Assembly: GCA_964604825.1 (NCBI GenBank)
Contig: CAZSAL010000010.1
Coordinates: 3,216 to 67,215 of the forward strand
DNA: 64,000 nucleotides
Direction of reading: 5' to 3'
Origin: CAZSAL01 sp964604825
Lineage (GTDB): Bacteria; Elusimicrobiota; Elusimicrobia; 2-01-FULL-59-12
Each line of letters starts with the position of its first letter. Positions within the stretch are counted from its first letter, which is position 1. The notes below the pieces were generated by a model, which ran no database searches, was not told the DNA's origin, and saw only the letters and a list, made by a program, of their open reading frames with translations. Below are positions 7,991 to 14,691 of this stretch, piece after piece. The position numbers and the translations under genes are program-made.

Positions 7991-9139
7991 TTATCCAAGG
8001 CGCAGACCTGGGATCTGTTTTAATCCGATGGCGGTGACGCGTTCCGACAATGGAAATGAATGATCCCCCGGATAGACGATCCACAAATGCGAGAGACGGA
8101 GGTCCTTTAAGACCACATGAATCGATTTCGTGAGACGCGGGGTCTCGGACACTTTAAACTCGAATCCCCATCGGCGGCTTCCCCGCGGCACAAAAAGATC
8201 CAGTTCCGCGCCGGCATGCGTCGCCCAGAAATAGACATCGCGTTCGCCGACAATCTTGAGAATCTGCTCGATGGCGAATCCCTCCCATGATGCGCCCAGC
8301 TTCGGATGCGCCTGAAGGTCCCGCCAAAGAGAAAACCTCATCAGGCTGTGGAACAACCCCGAATCCCGGATATAAATCTTGGGCGCCTTGACGACCCTTT
8401 TCCCCATATTCTCGTGCCACGGCGCCAATTGCCGAACCATGAAGGCGCCGCTCAATAAATCCAGGTAATCCCGAGTCGTCGTATGGGCCAGGCCCAGAGA
8501 GGCCGCGATCTCCGACGCATTCCAAACCTGTCCATGATAATGAGCCAACATGCTCCAGAATCGACGCAGTTTTCCCGCCGGAATCCGAATGCCCAGACGG
8601 GGAATGTCACGCTCAAGAAAAGTGCGGATAAAATCGTCCCGCCACTGGAGGCTTTGGGACTCCGCCCGCGCCAGGAAAGACCCTGGAAATCCTCCCCGCA
8701 ACCAGAGCTTTTGTTGGGCGCCCGGCCCCACCTCGTCCAGCGTAAATCCTCCCATATCTACAAAATGGATCCGTCCGGCCAGAGATTCCGAGGCGCCGCG
8801 CACCAGGTCAGGAGAAGCGCTCCCCAAAAGTAAAAACCGAGAGCGTCTGGGTCTGCGGTCCGCCAGCCCGCGGAGGACGCCGAAGATGTCAGGGCGAAGC
8901 GGAACTTCATCGAGGATGACAAGCCCCCGGAGCCCTTCCAGCGCCGTTCGGGGGTTTTGCAGCCGAGCATCATCGGCCGGATTCTCAAGATCGAAATAAT
9001 GGCTTGCTTGACCCCGGGCGGCCTGTCGGGAGAGGGTGGTCTTCCCGCTTTGACGCGGGCCCAGGAGCGCCGTCACTGGATAATGATGGAGTCCCTGAGA
9101 GAGCCGGCGTGACAGCCGGGAGCGTGGGATAAGCGGCAT
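7991..9139 (-). CDS. AAA ATPase with DUF4143 domain
   Basis: 382 aa, the usual size of the AAA_14/DUF4143 ATPases. The Walker A motif GPRQSGKTT is at residues 27-35 and Walker B LVILDEV is at 73-79. A LLGSASPDL sensor-like segment follows, then a winged-helix-like stretch around SEIAASLGLAHTTTRDYL. The C-terminal DUF4143 part carries a nuclease-like FEFKVSETPRLT strand. Members are widespread in bacteria and of unclear role; many sit in variable chromosomal regions. The gene is monocistronic. It has a TAGAAT -10 box at 9151-9146 only 6 nt before the ATG and TTGATT 18 nt further upstream, so its message is probably leaderless. Confidence 0.9.
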   Translation of the reverse strand: MPLIPRSRLSRRLSQGLHHYPVTALLGPRQSGKTTLSRQAARGQASHYFDLENPADDARLQNPRTALEGLRGLVILDEVPLRPDIFGVLRGLADRRPRRSRFLLLGSASPDLVRGASESLAGRIHFVDMGGFTLDEVGPGAQQKLWLRGGFPGSFLARAESQSLQWRDDFIRTFLERDIPRLGIRIPAGKLRRFWSMLAHYHGQVWNASEIAASLGLAHTTTRDYLDLLSGAFMVRQLAPWHENMGKRVVKAPKIYIRDSGLFHSLMRFSLWRDLQAHPKLGASWEGFAIEQILKIVGERDVYFWATHAGAELDLFVPRGSRRWGFEFKVSETPRLTKSIHVVLKDLRLSHLWIVYPGDHSFPLSERVTAIGLKQIPGLRLG

Positions 9140-9145
9140 GGGGAG

Positions 9146-9175
9146 ATTCTAGAAAACTGAGCCCATGGTAATCAA
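9146..9175 (-). promoter_or_regulatory. Leaderless-type promoter of the DUF4143 gene
   Basis: TTGATT (9175-9170), an 18-nt spacer, then TAGAAT (9151-9146). The ATG follows after 6 nt, so transcription should begin at or next to the start codon. Confidence 0.55.
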
Positions 9176-9306
9176 ATTTCAAGGAAGATGCCGGGGACAT
9201 GAACCCCCTGTTTTTTTGGCGTTCCGGCTTCGGTGCAGCGATGGTTTTGGGCCCGCTAAAATTGAGCCCGGGGGCTCTCCGCAACGTCAGTTTAATTTTA
9301 TTCCAT

Positions 9307-9588
9307 TCACTGCTGTTTATCGTACTGCTCTTCGATAATCTTCAGAGACCCGGTGACAGAGGCATTTTCGCTAGGCAGACAAATGACGCGATCTTTTCCA
9401 TACTCGCTGCGTAAAACAGTAAGCACTTCATCCAGCCAGGAAGGACCCACGGCAAGAACACCGCTGAAGTCGAGCTCAATTCGGTCGCCCGGCTGCGGTT
9501 TGAAATAAGCTTTGATAGCCAGTCCGGCTTCCCGACCCGAAGGCCTGGACGTCAGGATTTCTCCAAACTTTCTCACTTCAACTTTCAC
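9307..9588 (-). CDS. STAS-like protein (DUF4325 type)
   Basis: 93-residue protein with the fold pattern of STAS-like DUF4325 domains. A phosphoacceptor-type loop is followed by a DRIELDFSGVLAVGPSWLDEV core, where the G-P-S-W-L segment is typical of the family, and then a C-terminal helix. Its start overlaps the stop of the upstream wHTH-GHKL gene by 4 bp (ATGA), so the two are translationally coupled. Small GHKL ATPase plus STAS partner pairs recall the anti-sigma/anti-anti-sigma switches such as SpoIIAB/SpoIIAA. In that class the ATPase phosphorylates or sequesters the STAS protein. Which partner does what here is inferred from the pairing only. Confidence 0.75.
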   Translation of the reverse strand: MKVEVRKFGEILTSRPSGREAGLAIKAYFKPQPGDRIELDFSGVLAVGPSWLDEVLTVLRSEYGKDRVICLPSENASVTGSLKIIEEQYDKQQ

Positions 9589-10361
9589 TGCAACCCCCAG
9601 ACTAAAAGGGTGACGGTGCCTTCAACGTTGCCAAAATGCTTATCTAAAACAGTTGCGCACTTCTCCCCTTGTTCACCATAAAATACACGGCCAGTTCCAG
9701 AAACACAGGCTAGGCCACAATTCGGACTGGTCGAAACAGTTTCTCTGACAAACTTAAGTCCGTTGCCGCGCTGCTCCGGAGCACGGCCAGAAATATTGGT
9801 TTCAAATGCGGCTTTCACAGCTGCATGTTCATCTGCCAGATCAGGAAGAACCTTGACCAGGGACCGGAATATTCCTTGTCCCCTGTCAGCGATGCAGATC
9901 CAGAACCTCCGTCCAGTGATCTGCGACTCGAACCAGCAGCCGGGAACGTCCCTCCACTGCCCGATATTATGGTCGAACGAATTATTACCAACTTCGCCAG
10001 CCGTCGAAATAACCAGAGGCAAAAGGTTTTCCTGCAGTCCGTTTCTGACAAAAGATTTCAGATGAGGCAGTCTGGCAGTGAAAATATCACGCGTCTCGCA
10101 TACCAGTGACTCCGGACTTTTGGGCGCAGCCTGCTCACTCATCCATCCGGAAGCCGCTCCGAAATCCGGTACCCCGGCTAATGCGTAATGCACCAAAGGA
10201 GCTGACCCTTTGGCCTCAATAATTCCTTGCTCTGTGAGATCCTTTAAATGACGGTGAATAGCCTGAGCAGAAATGTTCAAGGACTTCCGTAAATCAAAAG
10301 GCCTGATTTTTCCGCTTTTCTCAATTATTTCAAGGATTTGAGCTCGTGTATTTGTTTTCAT
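9585..10361 (-). CDS. Winged-helix regulator fused to a GHKL ATPase domain
   Basis: 258 aa. Residues 5-60 form a winged helix (ILEIIEKSGKIRPFDLRKSL, then a recognition helix around QAIHRHLKDL). Residues 85-258 carry a compact GHKL ATPase: N-box GEVGNNSFDH with E123 and N126/N127, G1 DRGQG at 159-163 and G2 RGNGLKFV around 198-205. Coupled by ATGA to a STAS-like partner downstream. A set of nested palindromes directly precedes the start codon and no Shine-Dalgarno is visible. The likely reading is a nucleotide-sensing repressor that controls its own operon and is modulated by the STAS protein. The inducer and other targets are unknown. No membrane segment. Confidence 0.85.
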   Translation of the reverse strand: MKTNTRAQILEIIEKSGKIRPFDLRKSLNISAQAIHRHLKDLTEQGIIEAKGSAPLVHYALAGVPDFGAASGWMSEQAAPKSPESLVCETRDIFTARLPHLKSFVRNGLQENLLPLVISTAGEVGNNSFDHNIGQWRDVPGCWFESQITGRRFWICIADRGQGIFRSLVKVLPDLADEHAAVKAAFETNISGRAPEQRGNGLKFVRETVSTSPNCGLACVSGTGRVFYGEQGEKCATVLDKHFGNVEGTVTLLVWGLQ

Positions 10362-10366
10362 TATTG

Positions 10367-10399
10367 ATAGTTTATAGTATACTATGAACTATAAACTAT
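10367..10399 (-). promoter_or_regulatory. Nested palindromic operator upstream of the wHTH-GHKL gene
   Basis: Perfect 12-bp arms ATAGTTTATAGT (10367-10378) and ACTATAAACTAT (10388-10399) flank a central region. A second perfect 12-bp palindrome, ATAGTATACTAT (10374-10385), overlaps the first. The set ends 5 bp before the ATG at 10361 and contains TATAAA/TATACT sequences that could serve as the -10. Its position and symmetry fit an autoregulatory site for the winged-helix protein. Confidence 0.75.
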
Positions 10400-10422
10400 A
10401 GCAATAGCTAATTATACAGGCC

Positions 10423-10701
10423 TTATTTTCCTGAACGGCGTTTTCGCAGGACAAGACGTATCGCTATCCAGGGCGCCAAAAAGAACAGATAAGTGAATAC
10501 TTTTGCCAGGCCGAGGCCGCAGTAGGCAACCAGGGCGCATTCGTGCGGCGAGAGGCCGAACCACTGCTGGCCCTGCCGGTAGACCAAACCCGTTCCCCAC
10601 TTGAATACGCCGAACCAGATGCTGATAAAAACAATACCGATCAAAAAACAGCGCCAGAGGATGCCGCTGACGGCATCCAGCAGTTCGTTCAGGTCGTTCA
10701 T
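10423..10701 (-). CDS. Small membrane protein, DUF6868-like
   Basis: 92 residues with two predicted membrane helices (about 14-34 and 62-80). A conserved-looking central part has the pattern tryptophan-phenylalanine-x-x-serine and a LAPWIAIRLVL ending, as in the DUF6868 family (family recalled, not searched). A strong Shine-Dalgarno AGGAGGGG precedes the ATG. The C-terminus is basic (RKRRSGK), which would put it in the cytoplasm. It lies 30 bp before the next minus-strand... the lipoprotein gene is upstream in transcription order with a 30-bp gap, so the two are probably cotranscribed. Function unknown. Confidence 0.75.
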   Translation of the reverse strand: MNDLNELLDAVSGILWRCFLIGIVFISIWFGVFKWGTGLVYRQGQQWFGLSPHECALVAYCGLGLAKVFTYLFFLAPWIAIRLVLRKRRSGK

Positions 10702-10731
10702 GCTCCCCTCCTGTTAAGGGACTTCAGCTTA

Positions 10732-11028
10732 TCAGGGTTTTGTTGTCTTATCCGTAGTGGTCCCGCCGATTTGCGTGATACCCATGCCGAGAAGCCGGTT
10801 CAGGAATCCCGGCAGCGAGTGCCAGTCCTGCGCGGCGCTGTTGACGTTAGTCACCGTGGAGCCCGAGGGCACGCGCTCGGCCGCCAGGACTTTCGGATCT
10901 TTGGGAATCTGAAGAAAAAACAGATTCATGGAATAACCGGTAGCCGTAAATCGCTTATTGTACTGCTGCACTTCGGAACAACCTGCCAACAGAACACCCG
11001 CTACAATCAGTAAGCCCAGGTAACGCAT
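10732..11028 (-). CDS. Small lipoprotein of unknown function
   Basis: 98 residues with a type II signal peptide: MRYLGLLIVAGVLLAGC, where the lipobox LLAGC gives acylated C17. The mature part is about 80 residues, hydrophilic, with a LNRLLGMGITQIGGT stretch near the C-terminus and no recognisable catalytic motif. The Shine-Dalgarno GGGAGG lies 6 nt before the ATG. It is transcribed ahead of the DUF6868-like membrane protein. It is likely anchored in the inner or outer membrane; the residue after the cysteine is serine, which would favour outer-membrane sorting by the E. coli rule. Confidence 0.8.
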   Translation of the reverse strand: MRYLGLLIVAGVLLAGCSEVQQYNKRFTATGYSMNLFFLQIPKDPKVLAAERVPSGSTVTNVNSAAQDWHSLPGFLNRLLGMGITQIGGTTTDKTTKP

Positions 11029-11129
11029 GATGCCTCCCTTTTATTTAAGGATACGGCTGATTGACCGGCGTATTCTATATATTTTTTGTGTTATTGCCGG
11101 CCCAGGGAGCAAGGCGGAGAAGCATGAAT

Positions 11130-11723
11130 TTATTGATCGAAAGCCTTAAGTACGATCTCTTCGGCGCGGCGAAGCCAGCCCGCGCGCTGTTCCGGCGTGC
11201 TTATGATCACCATGCTGAAGGTTTCGCGATAGACTTTTTTCACTCCGCAAAGGTCGAAGATGCACCGCTTCCAGAGCGTTTCCAGCGGATCGCCGAATGC
11301 CGCGAGCTCGCGGTCGGGCGGCGTGTTTGCGGTATTGAATACCACTGCTGACTTTGCGCGGAGCAGGCCTACAGGCACTCCTTCGCCCTTATCATTAGTA
11401 TCAAAGCGATAGGCCAGGCCCATGCGCAACACGCGGTCCACCCAGCCTTTGAGGATCGCGGGGGGCTGCCCCCACCAGTTCGGATGGATAATAACAACGC
11501 CGTCCGCATTCACAATTTCGCGGCATTGTGAATCGATGTCTTTCGGTACGGGCAGCGTCGTATCCAGTTCTCCTTTTGTGAAAAGAGGATCAAACTTCTC
11601 CGCATAAAGATCGTGGAGCTTCGGGTTATGGCCGTTTTTTCGGAGCGCTTCCGCGACCGTGCGGGCAATGGCATGGTTGAAGCTTTCCGGATTGGGATGG
11701 GCCAGAATAATGGAAATGTTCAC
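11130..11723 (-). CDS. NAD(P)H-dependent flavodoxin-like oxidoreductase
   Basis: 197 aa with the flavodoxin_2 (MdaB/KefF/NQO) fold. The N-terminal strand is ISIILAHPNPESFNHA, with the FMN/FAD phosphate-binding SFNHA loop. IIHPNWWGQPPAILKGWVDRV follows, the classic family signature of which the WWGQPPA part contacts the flavin. These enzymes reduce quinones or other electrophiles with NAD(P)H, or serve as regulatory subunits of KefC-type channels; no channel gene is adjacent. The start is GTG at 11723, with a TAGAAT box 6 nt upstream, so the message is probably leaderless. Confidence 0.9.
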   Translation of the reverse strand: MNISIILAHPNPESFNHAIARTVAEALRKNGHNPKLHDLYAEKFDPLFTKGELDTTLPVPKDIDSQCREIVNADGVVIIHPNWWGQPPAILKGWVDRVLRMGLAYRFDTNDKGEGVPVGLLRAKSAVVFNTANTPPDRELAAFGDPLETLWKRCIFDLCGVKKVYRETFSMVIISTPEQRAGWLRRAEEIVLKAFDQ

Positions 11724-11729
11724 CGGAAC

Positions 11730-11735
11730 ATTCTA
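11730..11735 (-). promoter_or_regulatory. -10 box of the oxidoreductase gene
   Basis: TAGAAT on the minus strand ends 6 nt before the GTG at 11723. No convincing -35 is seen at 16-18 nt. It is one of nine -10/start arrangements of this kind in the window. Confidence 0.45.
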
Positions 11736-11785
11736 GCTCTTGGTTGGCCCTGCTTACACCACTGCAGGAAAGTTGCGGGGCTGCT

Positions 11786-11818
11786 GGCGAAAAAGCTTCC
11801 GGCGGAAGCTTCTTCGCC
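11786..11818. repeat. 15-bp inverted repeat
   Basis: Arms 11786-11800 and 11804-11818 pair over 15 bp with one mismatch around a GGC loop. No T-run follows on either strand, so it is not a canonical intrinsic terminator. Confidence 0.8.
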
Positions 11819-11880
11819 ATCCCAAAAACACTTGCCATTTCCAGCTTCCCTGCCGTTATTTCTTATCCCAAGTCTGGACA

Positions 11881-11935
11881 TGCGGCGAGTGAGTTAATCG
11901 CCGCAAGTCCCGTCGAAGAGGAATAGCGAACGGGA
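11881..11935 (+). repeat. 55-bp two-hairpin element, intergenic copy
   Basis: The first hairpin is TGCGGCGA/TCGCCGCA around GTGAGTTAA; the second is TCCCG(T)CG...CGAACGGGA. A second copy lies inside hsdR on the minus strand at 36567-36621. They match at 48 of 55 positions by hand count. One pair of differences is compensatory (G4-C22 here, A4-T22 there), which keeps the first stem intact. Confidence 0.85.
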
Positions 11936-12178
11936 TTTCCTTAGGGGGAAAGGAAAACAAAAGGTTGGATCGAGTGCGGGGAGAGCTGGTGAGCGAGTCG
12001 CCGGTTTCAGCGAAGCAGGACAGCCGGTATCGCTGTGCCGACCGGCTGTTTTGGAGGCCGGTGAGGCTGGACTGCGGAGCGGCCCGCCAGACTCCTGGCG
12101 GGAGAAACCGCCGCTTGAGCGAACGGATCGCCCCGTACTCGATCAAGACTTTGAATAAACACCCAAAGGATTTCCTGC

Positions 12179-12997
12179 TTAGAAGTCTATGCCCATGCCT
12201 AATCCCATATAGCTTTCCTGCTGGGTATAGAACTGCCCGAAGATGGAATGCCCGGTGAAATAACTGCCGAACACGCGGAATTTGCGGGGATTGCCGGCAA
12301 ATCCCACAGCCAGACCGATCTGCGTATTGGAGTTGACGTTCCATTTGACTTCCTGTTTAGACTGGACGTCTTCGCCGAGATAGGCAAAAAATTCAGTAGT
12401 CCCTGCGCCGCGCCACAGCGGGCTGCGCAATTCGAATCCTGTCTGCAGCGTCACGGTTCCAACATTTGGATCAGTATGAACCAGCTGCGTTTCGCCCGCG
12501 TAAAAGCGGGTGAGCCTCCAGGGTTCTACCGCAAACATGCTCTGGAAACCTTCGCGGCTGTAGGGAATCCTCTGCATGCCGGTCTGCTCTATGAAAGTGT
12601 CTCCCAGATGGCTGCTTTTGTGAAATCCCGTAAATCTGGCGGAATAAATCCCGTGGCGCACCTCGAACGGCACGTTGATGATCAAATCCAGCGCTTCCAT
12701 GGCGGCGGGATTCGAAAGAATGAAACGGGGAATTATAACTCCGGATACGTCCAGCTGCAGCGGCCAGTCGTTCTTTTCGCCGGCATCCCAGCGCCTGATT
12801 CCCCAGTTGTTGCCTACGGAAAAATCAGTCGTGTCCTGGCCCTTGAGACGGAAATACTGTCCTGCGGTCTGGACTTCTTCCGGATCCGCTGAAATTTTCG
12901 GGAATATGCGCCCTCCTTCAGGAAACCACTGGGCGGAAACAGGCATCGTGAGGAATAAAAAAATAAGTATTGACGCAGGGAAGACAGGAAAACGCAT
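12179..12997 (-). CDS. Outer-membrane DUF1207 family protein
   Basis: 272 aa with a cleavable signal peptide (FLFLTMPVSA-Q). The mature protein shows the DUF1207 layout: FPKISADPEEVQTAGQYF near the N-terminus, GNNWGIRRW, an INVPFEVRHGIYSARFTGFH segment, and the KSSHLGDTFIEQ motif typical of the family. It ends in an amphipathic strand finishing MGLGMGIDF with a C-terminal phenylalanine, as in outer-membrane beta-barrels. Function is not established for the family; a barrel in the outer membrane is a firm inference. It is monocistronic, follows a repeat at 13051-13133, and no Shine-Dalgarno is visible before the ATG. Confidence 0.82.
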   Translation of the reverse strand: MRFPVFPASILIFLFLTMPVSAQWFPEGGRIFPKISADPEEVQTAGQYFRLKGQDTTDFSVGNNWGIRRWDAGEKNDWPLQLDVSGVIIPRFILSNPAAMEALDLIINVPFEVRHGIYSARFTGFHKSSHLGDTFIEQTGMQRIPYSREGFQSMFAVEPWRLTRFYAGETQLVHTDPNVGTVTLQTGFELRSPLWRGAGTTEFFAYLGEDVQSKQEVKWNVNSNTQIGLAVGFAGNPRKFRVFGSYFTGHSIFGQFYTQQESYMGLGMGIDF

Positions 12998-13050
12998 GCC
13001 CGTTAGACGCCGATATGCGGCGACAGGTTGCTGTTTGAAGCGGTTAGGAT

Positions 13051-13133
13051 GCCATTCCCGAAATATGTTATCGGGAATCTAGAAGTTCCCATGAAAAAGG
13101 CTGGGGCCCCCGATAACAAAATTCGGGGGCGAC
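13051..13133. repeat. Dispersed palindromic repeat, family 1
   Basis: Two consecutive hairpins: ATTCCCGA...TCGGGAAT and CCCCCGA...TTCGGGGG, ending GCGAC. It has the same two-hairpin layout as copies at 16098, 29141, 53547 and 60887. It lies between two minus-strand genes. Confidence 0.8.
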
Positions 13134-13151
13134 ATCAACGGAAAACGTCAT

Positions 13152-13838
13152 CTAGTCTCTTATGCGGTTCTCCTGGTATGACTGCGCCGGCCCGCTGACT
13201 ACGGCGTGCTTGTTGCCGGGCAATCCCGCCTGCGTGTAGGGCACCACGACTTTGAATCCCGGATCCAGATAATAGCGAACGCGGTTTGTCTGCTGAACGC
13301 CGCCGTCAAGCTTTGTCAGCCATTGTTCGACACAGGCCTGCGGCATACCTTCGGTAATGGCTGAGGCAAGATCTTTGATTTCTTTGGTCCGGGATTTCAT
13401 GTCGCCCTGCCGCCAATCAACCGGATTGAACCACTTCACGGTCGCCGCATAGGACTGGAAGCCGCCCAGTTTCAGGCTGAGGCGATGCTTCCCCGCAGCA
13501 ATTGCGGGCGTGTAATCGTCCGCTGAAAAGCATCCTTCCCAGTCGCCCTTGGGCGCAAGCCCAGGCGGGCCGCTGAAAGCGCCTGTACGGTTAGACGGCT
13601 GCCCATCAATAATCAACTCCGAAGCGGAAACCCAGCCGGCAAGATCCGCGGGCGTGTAGGCGGGATTAAATACATGAACATAGATCAACTGATTGAAAGA
13701 GGATGGGTGGCTTGTCCCTACAATCCGGACCGTCAGATTTTTTTCATCGGCAAAAGCCCCGCCGGAAAGCGGCAACGAACAAAGAAGAAAACCCAGTGCA
13801 ATTATTCTTGCAGCGCTGCGATACGAATTAATATCCAT
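13152..13838 (-). CDS. Secreted protein of unknown function
   Basis: 228 aa with a signal peptide (IIALGFLLCSLPLSGGAFA). The mature part opens with a beta strand (LTVRIVGTSHPSSFNQLIYV) and contains a LAPKGDWEGCFSADDY segment and two cysteines that could form a disulfide. I do not recognise a family. It is transcribed after the porin-like gene with a 12-bp gap. A TATTAT box at 13850-13845 lies exactly 6 nt before the ATG, inside the end of the upstream gene, so it may also have its own leaderless promoter. A periplasmic location is likely. Confidence 0.7.
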   Translation of the reverse strand: MDINSYRSAARIIALGFLLCSLPLSGGAFADEKNLTVRIVGTSHPSSFNQLIYVHVFNPAYTPADLAGWVSASELIIDGQPSNRTGAFSGPPGLAPKGDWEGCFSADDYTPAIAAGKHRLSLKLGGFQSYAATVKWFNPVDWRQGDMKSRTKEIKDLASAITEGMPQACVEQWLTKLDGGVQQTNRVRYYLDPGFKVVVPYTQAGLPGNKHAVVSGPAQSYQENRIRD

Positions 13839-13850
13839 ACCATAATAATA

Positions 13851-14636
13851 CTACTCGGGGCGGCGGGGTTCGCCTATAGTCTCGCGGGGCAGGGTTCCCG
13901 GAGATTTGGGAAACGTAAATCCATATGTTAACCCCGTAGTAAACTGCCAATCGTCTGCGCCGCTGGAAAGCCCCCTGCGGACCCCTGCGTCGAAGAAAAG
14001 ATCCGGCCTGGGCGATTCCCAAATGAGGCCCAGGAGGCCGGAGTTATTGGGGAGAAACTCGTGCTGCCCCTGCCCGTCGATTTCGCCCACGATCCGCAGC
14101 TTTTGGGTTATGGGACGCTCGGCAATCGTTCCCCAGGAAACGAACCCGTCCTGATCAAACTGGTCCACACCGCCGCCAAGGTTAATGTGAAAAGTCATTC
14201 CAAGCAGGCGGTGGCTCCAAATGCCGGTTTCCTGAAATCCCACGAAGTGTTCCCCCGGCTCGCCGGACGGAAGCAGGAGCGCGGTTTCAAAGGCGACGCT
14301 GTCTCCGGGCCGGTCCTGCAGGAAGCCTTCCTTCGCTACAACCTTAAGGTTCAGTTCGTTTTCCCCCACATGAGTCGACGCTCCATTGGTCCTGTTCACA
14401 TTGAATTGGCCGACCGCTTCCATCCCATCCCAGATGCCGTAGTTGATCACTACCTGCGGAATGGTGTAGGTCGTGGCATCCCCGTTTCGGGCCGCATTGA
14501 AATACCCCAGCTCAGTTTCGACTTCGTGCAGGCCCGCGACTGCCGCGTCAGTTGCGATAAAAGGCCGGTAAGCATACGCCGCGCCCGCTCCGGCAAAAAT
14601 AATCGCCGTTATTATTTTTAGTCGCCTCATAAGCAT
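13851..14636 (-). CDS. Outer-membrane porin-like protein (phenol MetA-like)
   Basis: About 261 aa from the ATG at 14636, with a signal peptide (IITAIIFAGAGAAYAY). Repeated amphipathic beta strands follow (HEVETELGYFNA, VVINYGIWDGMEAVGQF, SVAFETALLLPSG, FVGFQETGIWSHRLLGM). This is the pattern of the Phenol_MetA_deg/transporter beta-barrel group. I choose 14636 over the in-frame ATG at 14645 because a perfect TATAAT at 14649-14644 lies 7 nt before 14636 and overlaps the earlier codon. It is likely an outer-membrane channel; the substrate is unknown. The name of the family should not be read as evidence of phenol metabolism. Confidence 0.75.
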   Translation of the reverse strand: MLMRRLKIITAIIFAGAGAAYAYRPFIATDAAVAGLHEVETELGYFNAARNGDATTYTIPQVVINYGIWDGMEAVGQFNVNRTNGASTHVGENELNLKVVAKEGFLQDRPGDSVAFETALLLPSGEPGEHFVGFQETGIWSHRLLGMTFHINLGGGVDQFDQDGFVSWGTIAERPITQKLRIVGEIDGQGQHEFLPNNSGLLGLIWESPRPDLFFDAGVRRGLSSGADDWQFTTGLTYGFTFPKSPGTLPRETIGEPRRPE

Positions 14637-14643
14637 CGCGCAC

Positions 14644-14685
14644 ATTATACCGCGACGGGAACTTACCGCATGGGAACGTTATAAT
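14644..14685. promoter_or_regulatory. Divergent leaderless promoters for porin-like gene and rimO
   Basis: Two perfect TATAAT boxes face away from each other: minus strand at 14649-14644, 7 nt before the ATG at 14636, and plus strand at 14680-14685, 6 nt before the GTG at 14692. Neither has an obvious -35 or a Shine-Dalgarno, so both messages should start at the start codon. Confidence 0.6.
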
Positions 14686-14691
14686 GAAGTT

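Larger units (their letters stand above)
11724..12178. other. Hairpin-rich intergenic region (455 bp)
   Basis: No supported coding region; the long reading frames here have no start signal or recognisable motif. It is dense in inverted repeats. One is a 15-bp stem at 11786-11818 (AAGCTTCC/GGAAGCTT core). Another is the two-hairpin element at 11881-11935. ACAGCCGGT (12020-12028) pairs with ACCGGCTGT (12041-12049) and is followed by TTTT. CCCGCCAG (12083-12090) pairs with CTGGCGGG (12095-12102). The succession of stems over about 220 bp (11881-12105) could be a structured RNA or a cluster of palindromic repeats. Confidence 0.6.

Noticed and set aside
9193..9217. GGGG-ACATGAA-CCCC followed by seven T on the plus strand
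   Set aside because: The stem is only 4-5 bp and no plus-strand gene ends nearby.
11856..12344. Long minus-strand reading frame (162 codons) across the hairpin-rich gap
   Set aside because: It overlaps the end of the DUF1207 gene, has no ribosome site, and its translation is basic and low in hydrophobic core; it follows from GC-rich palindromes.
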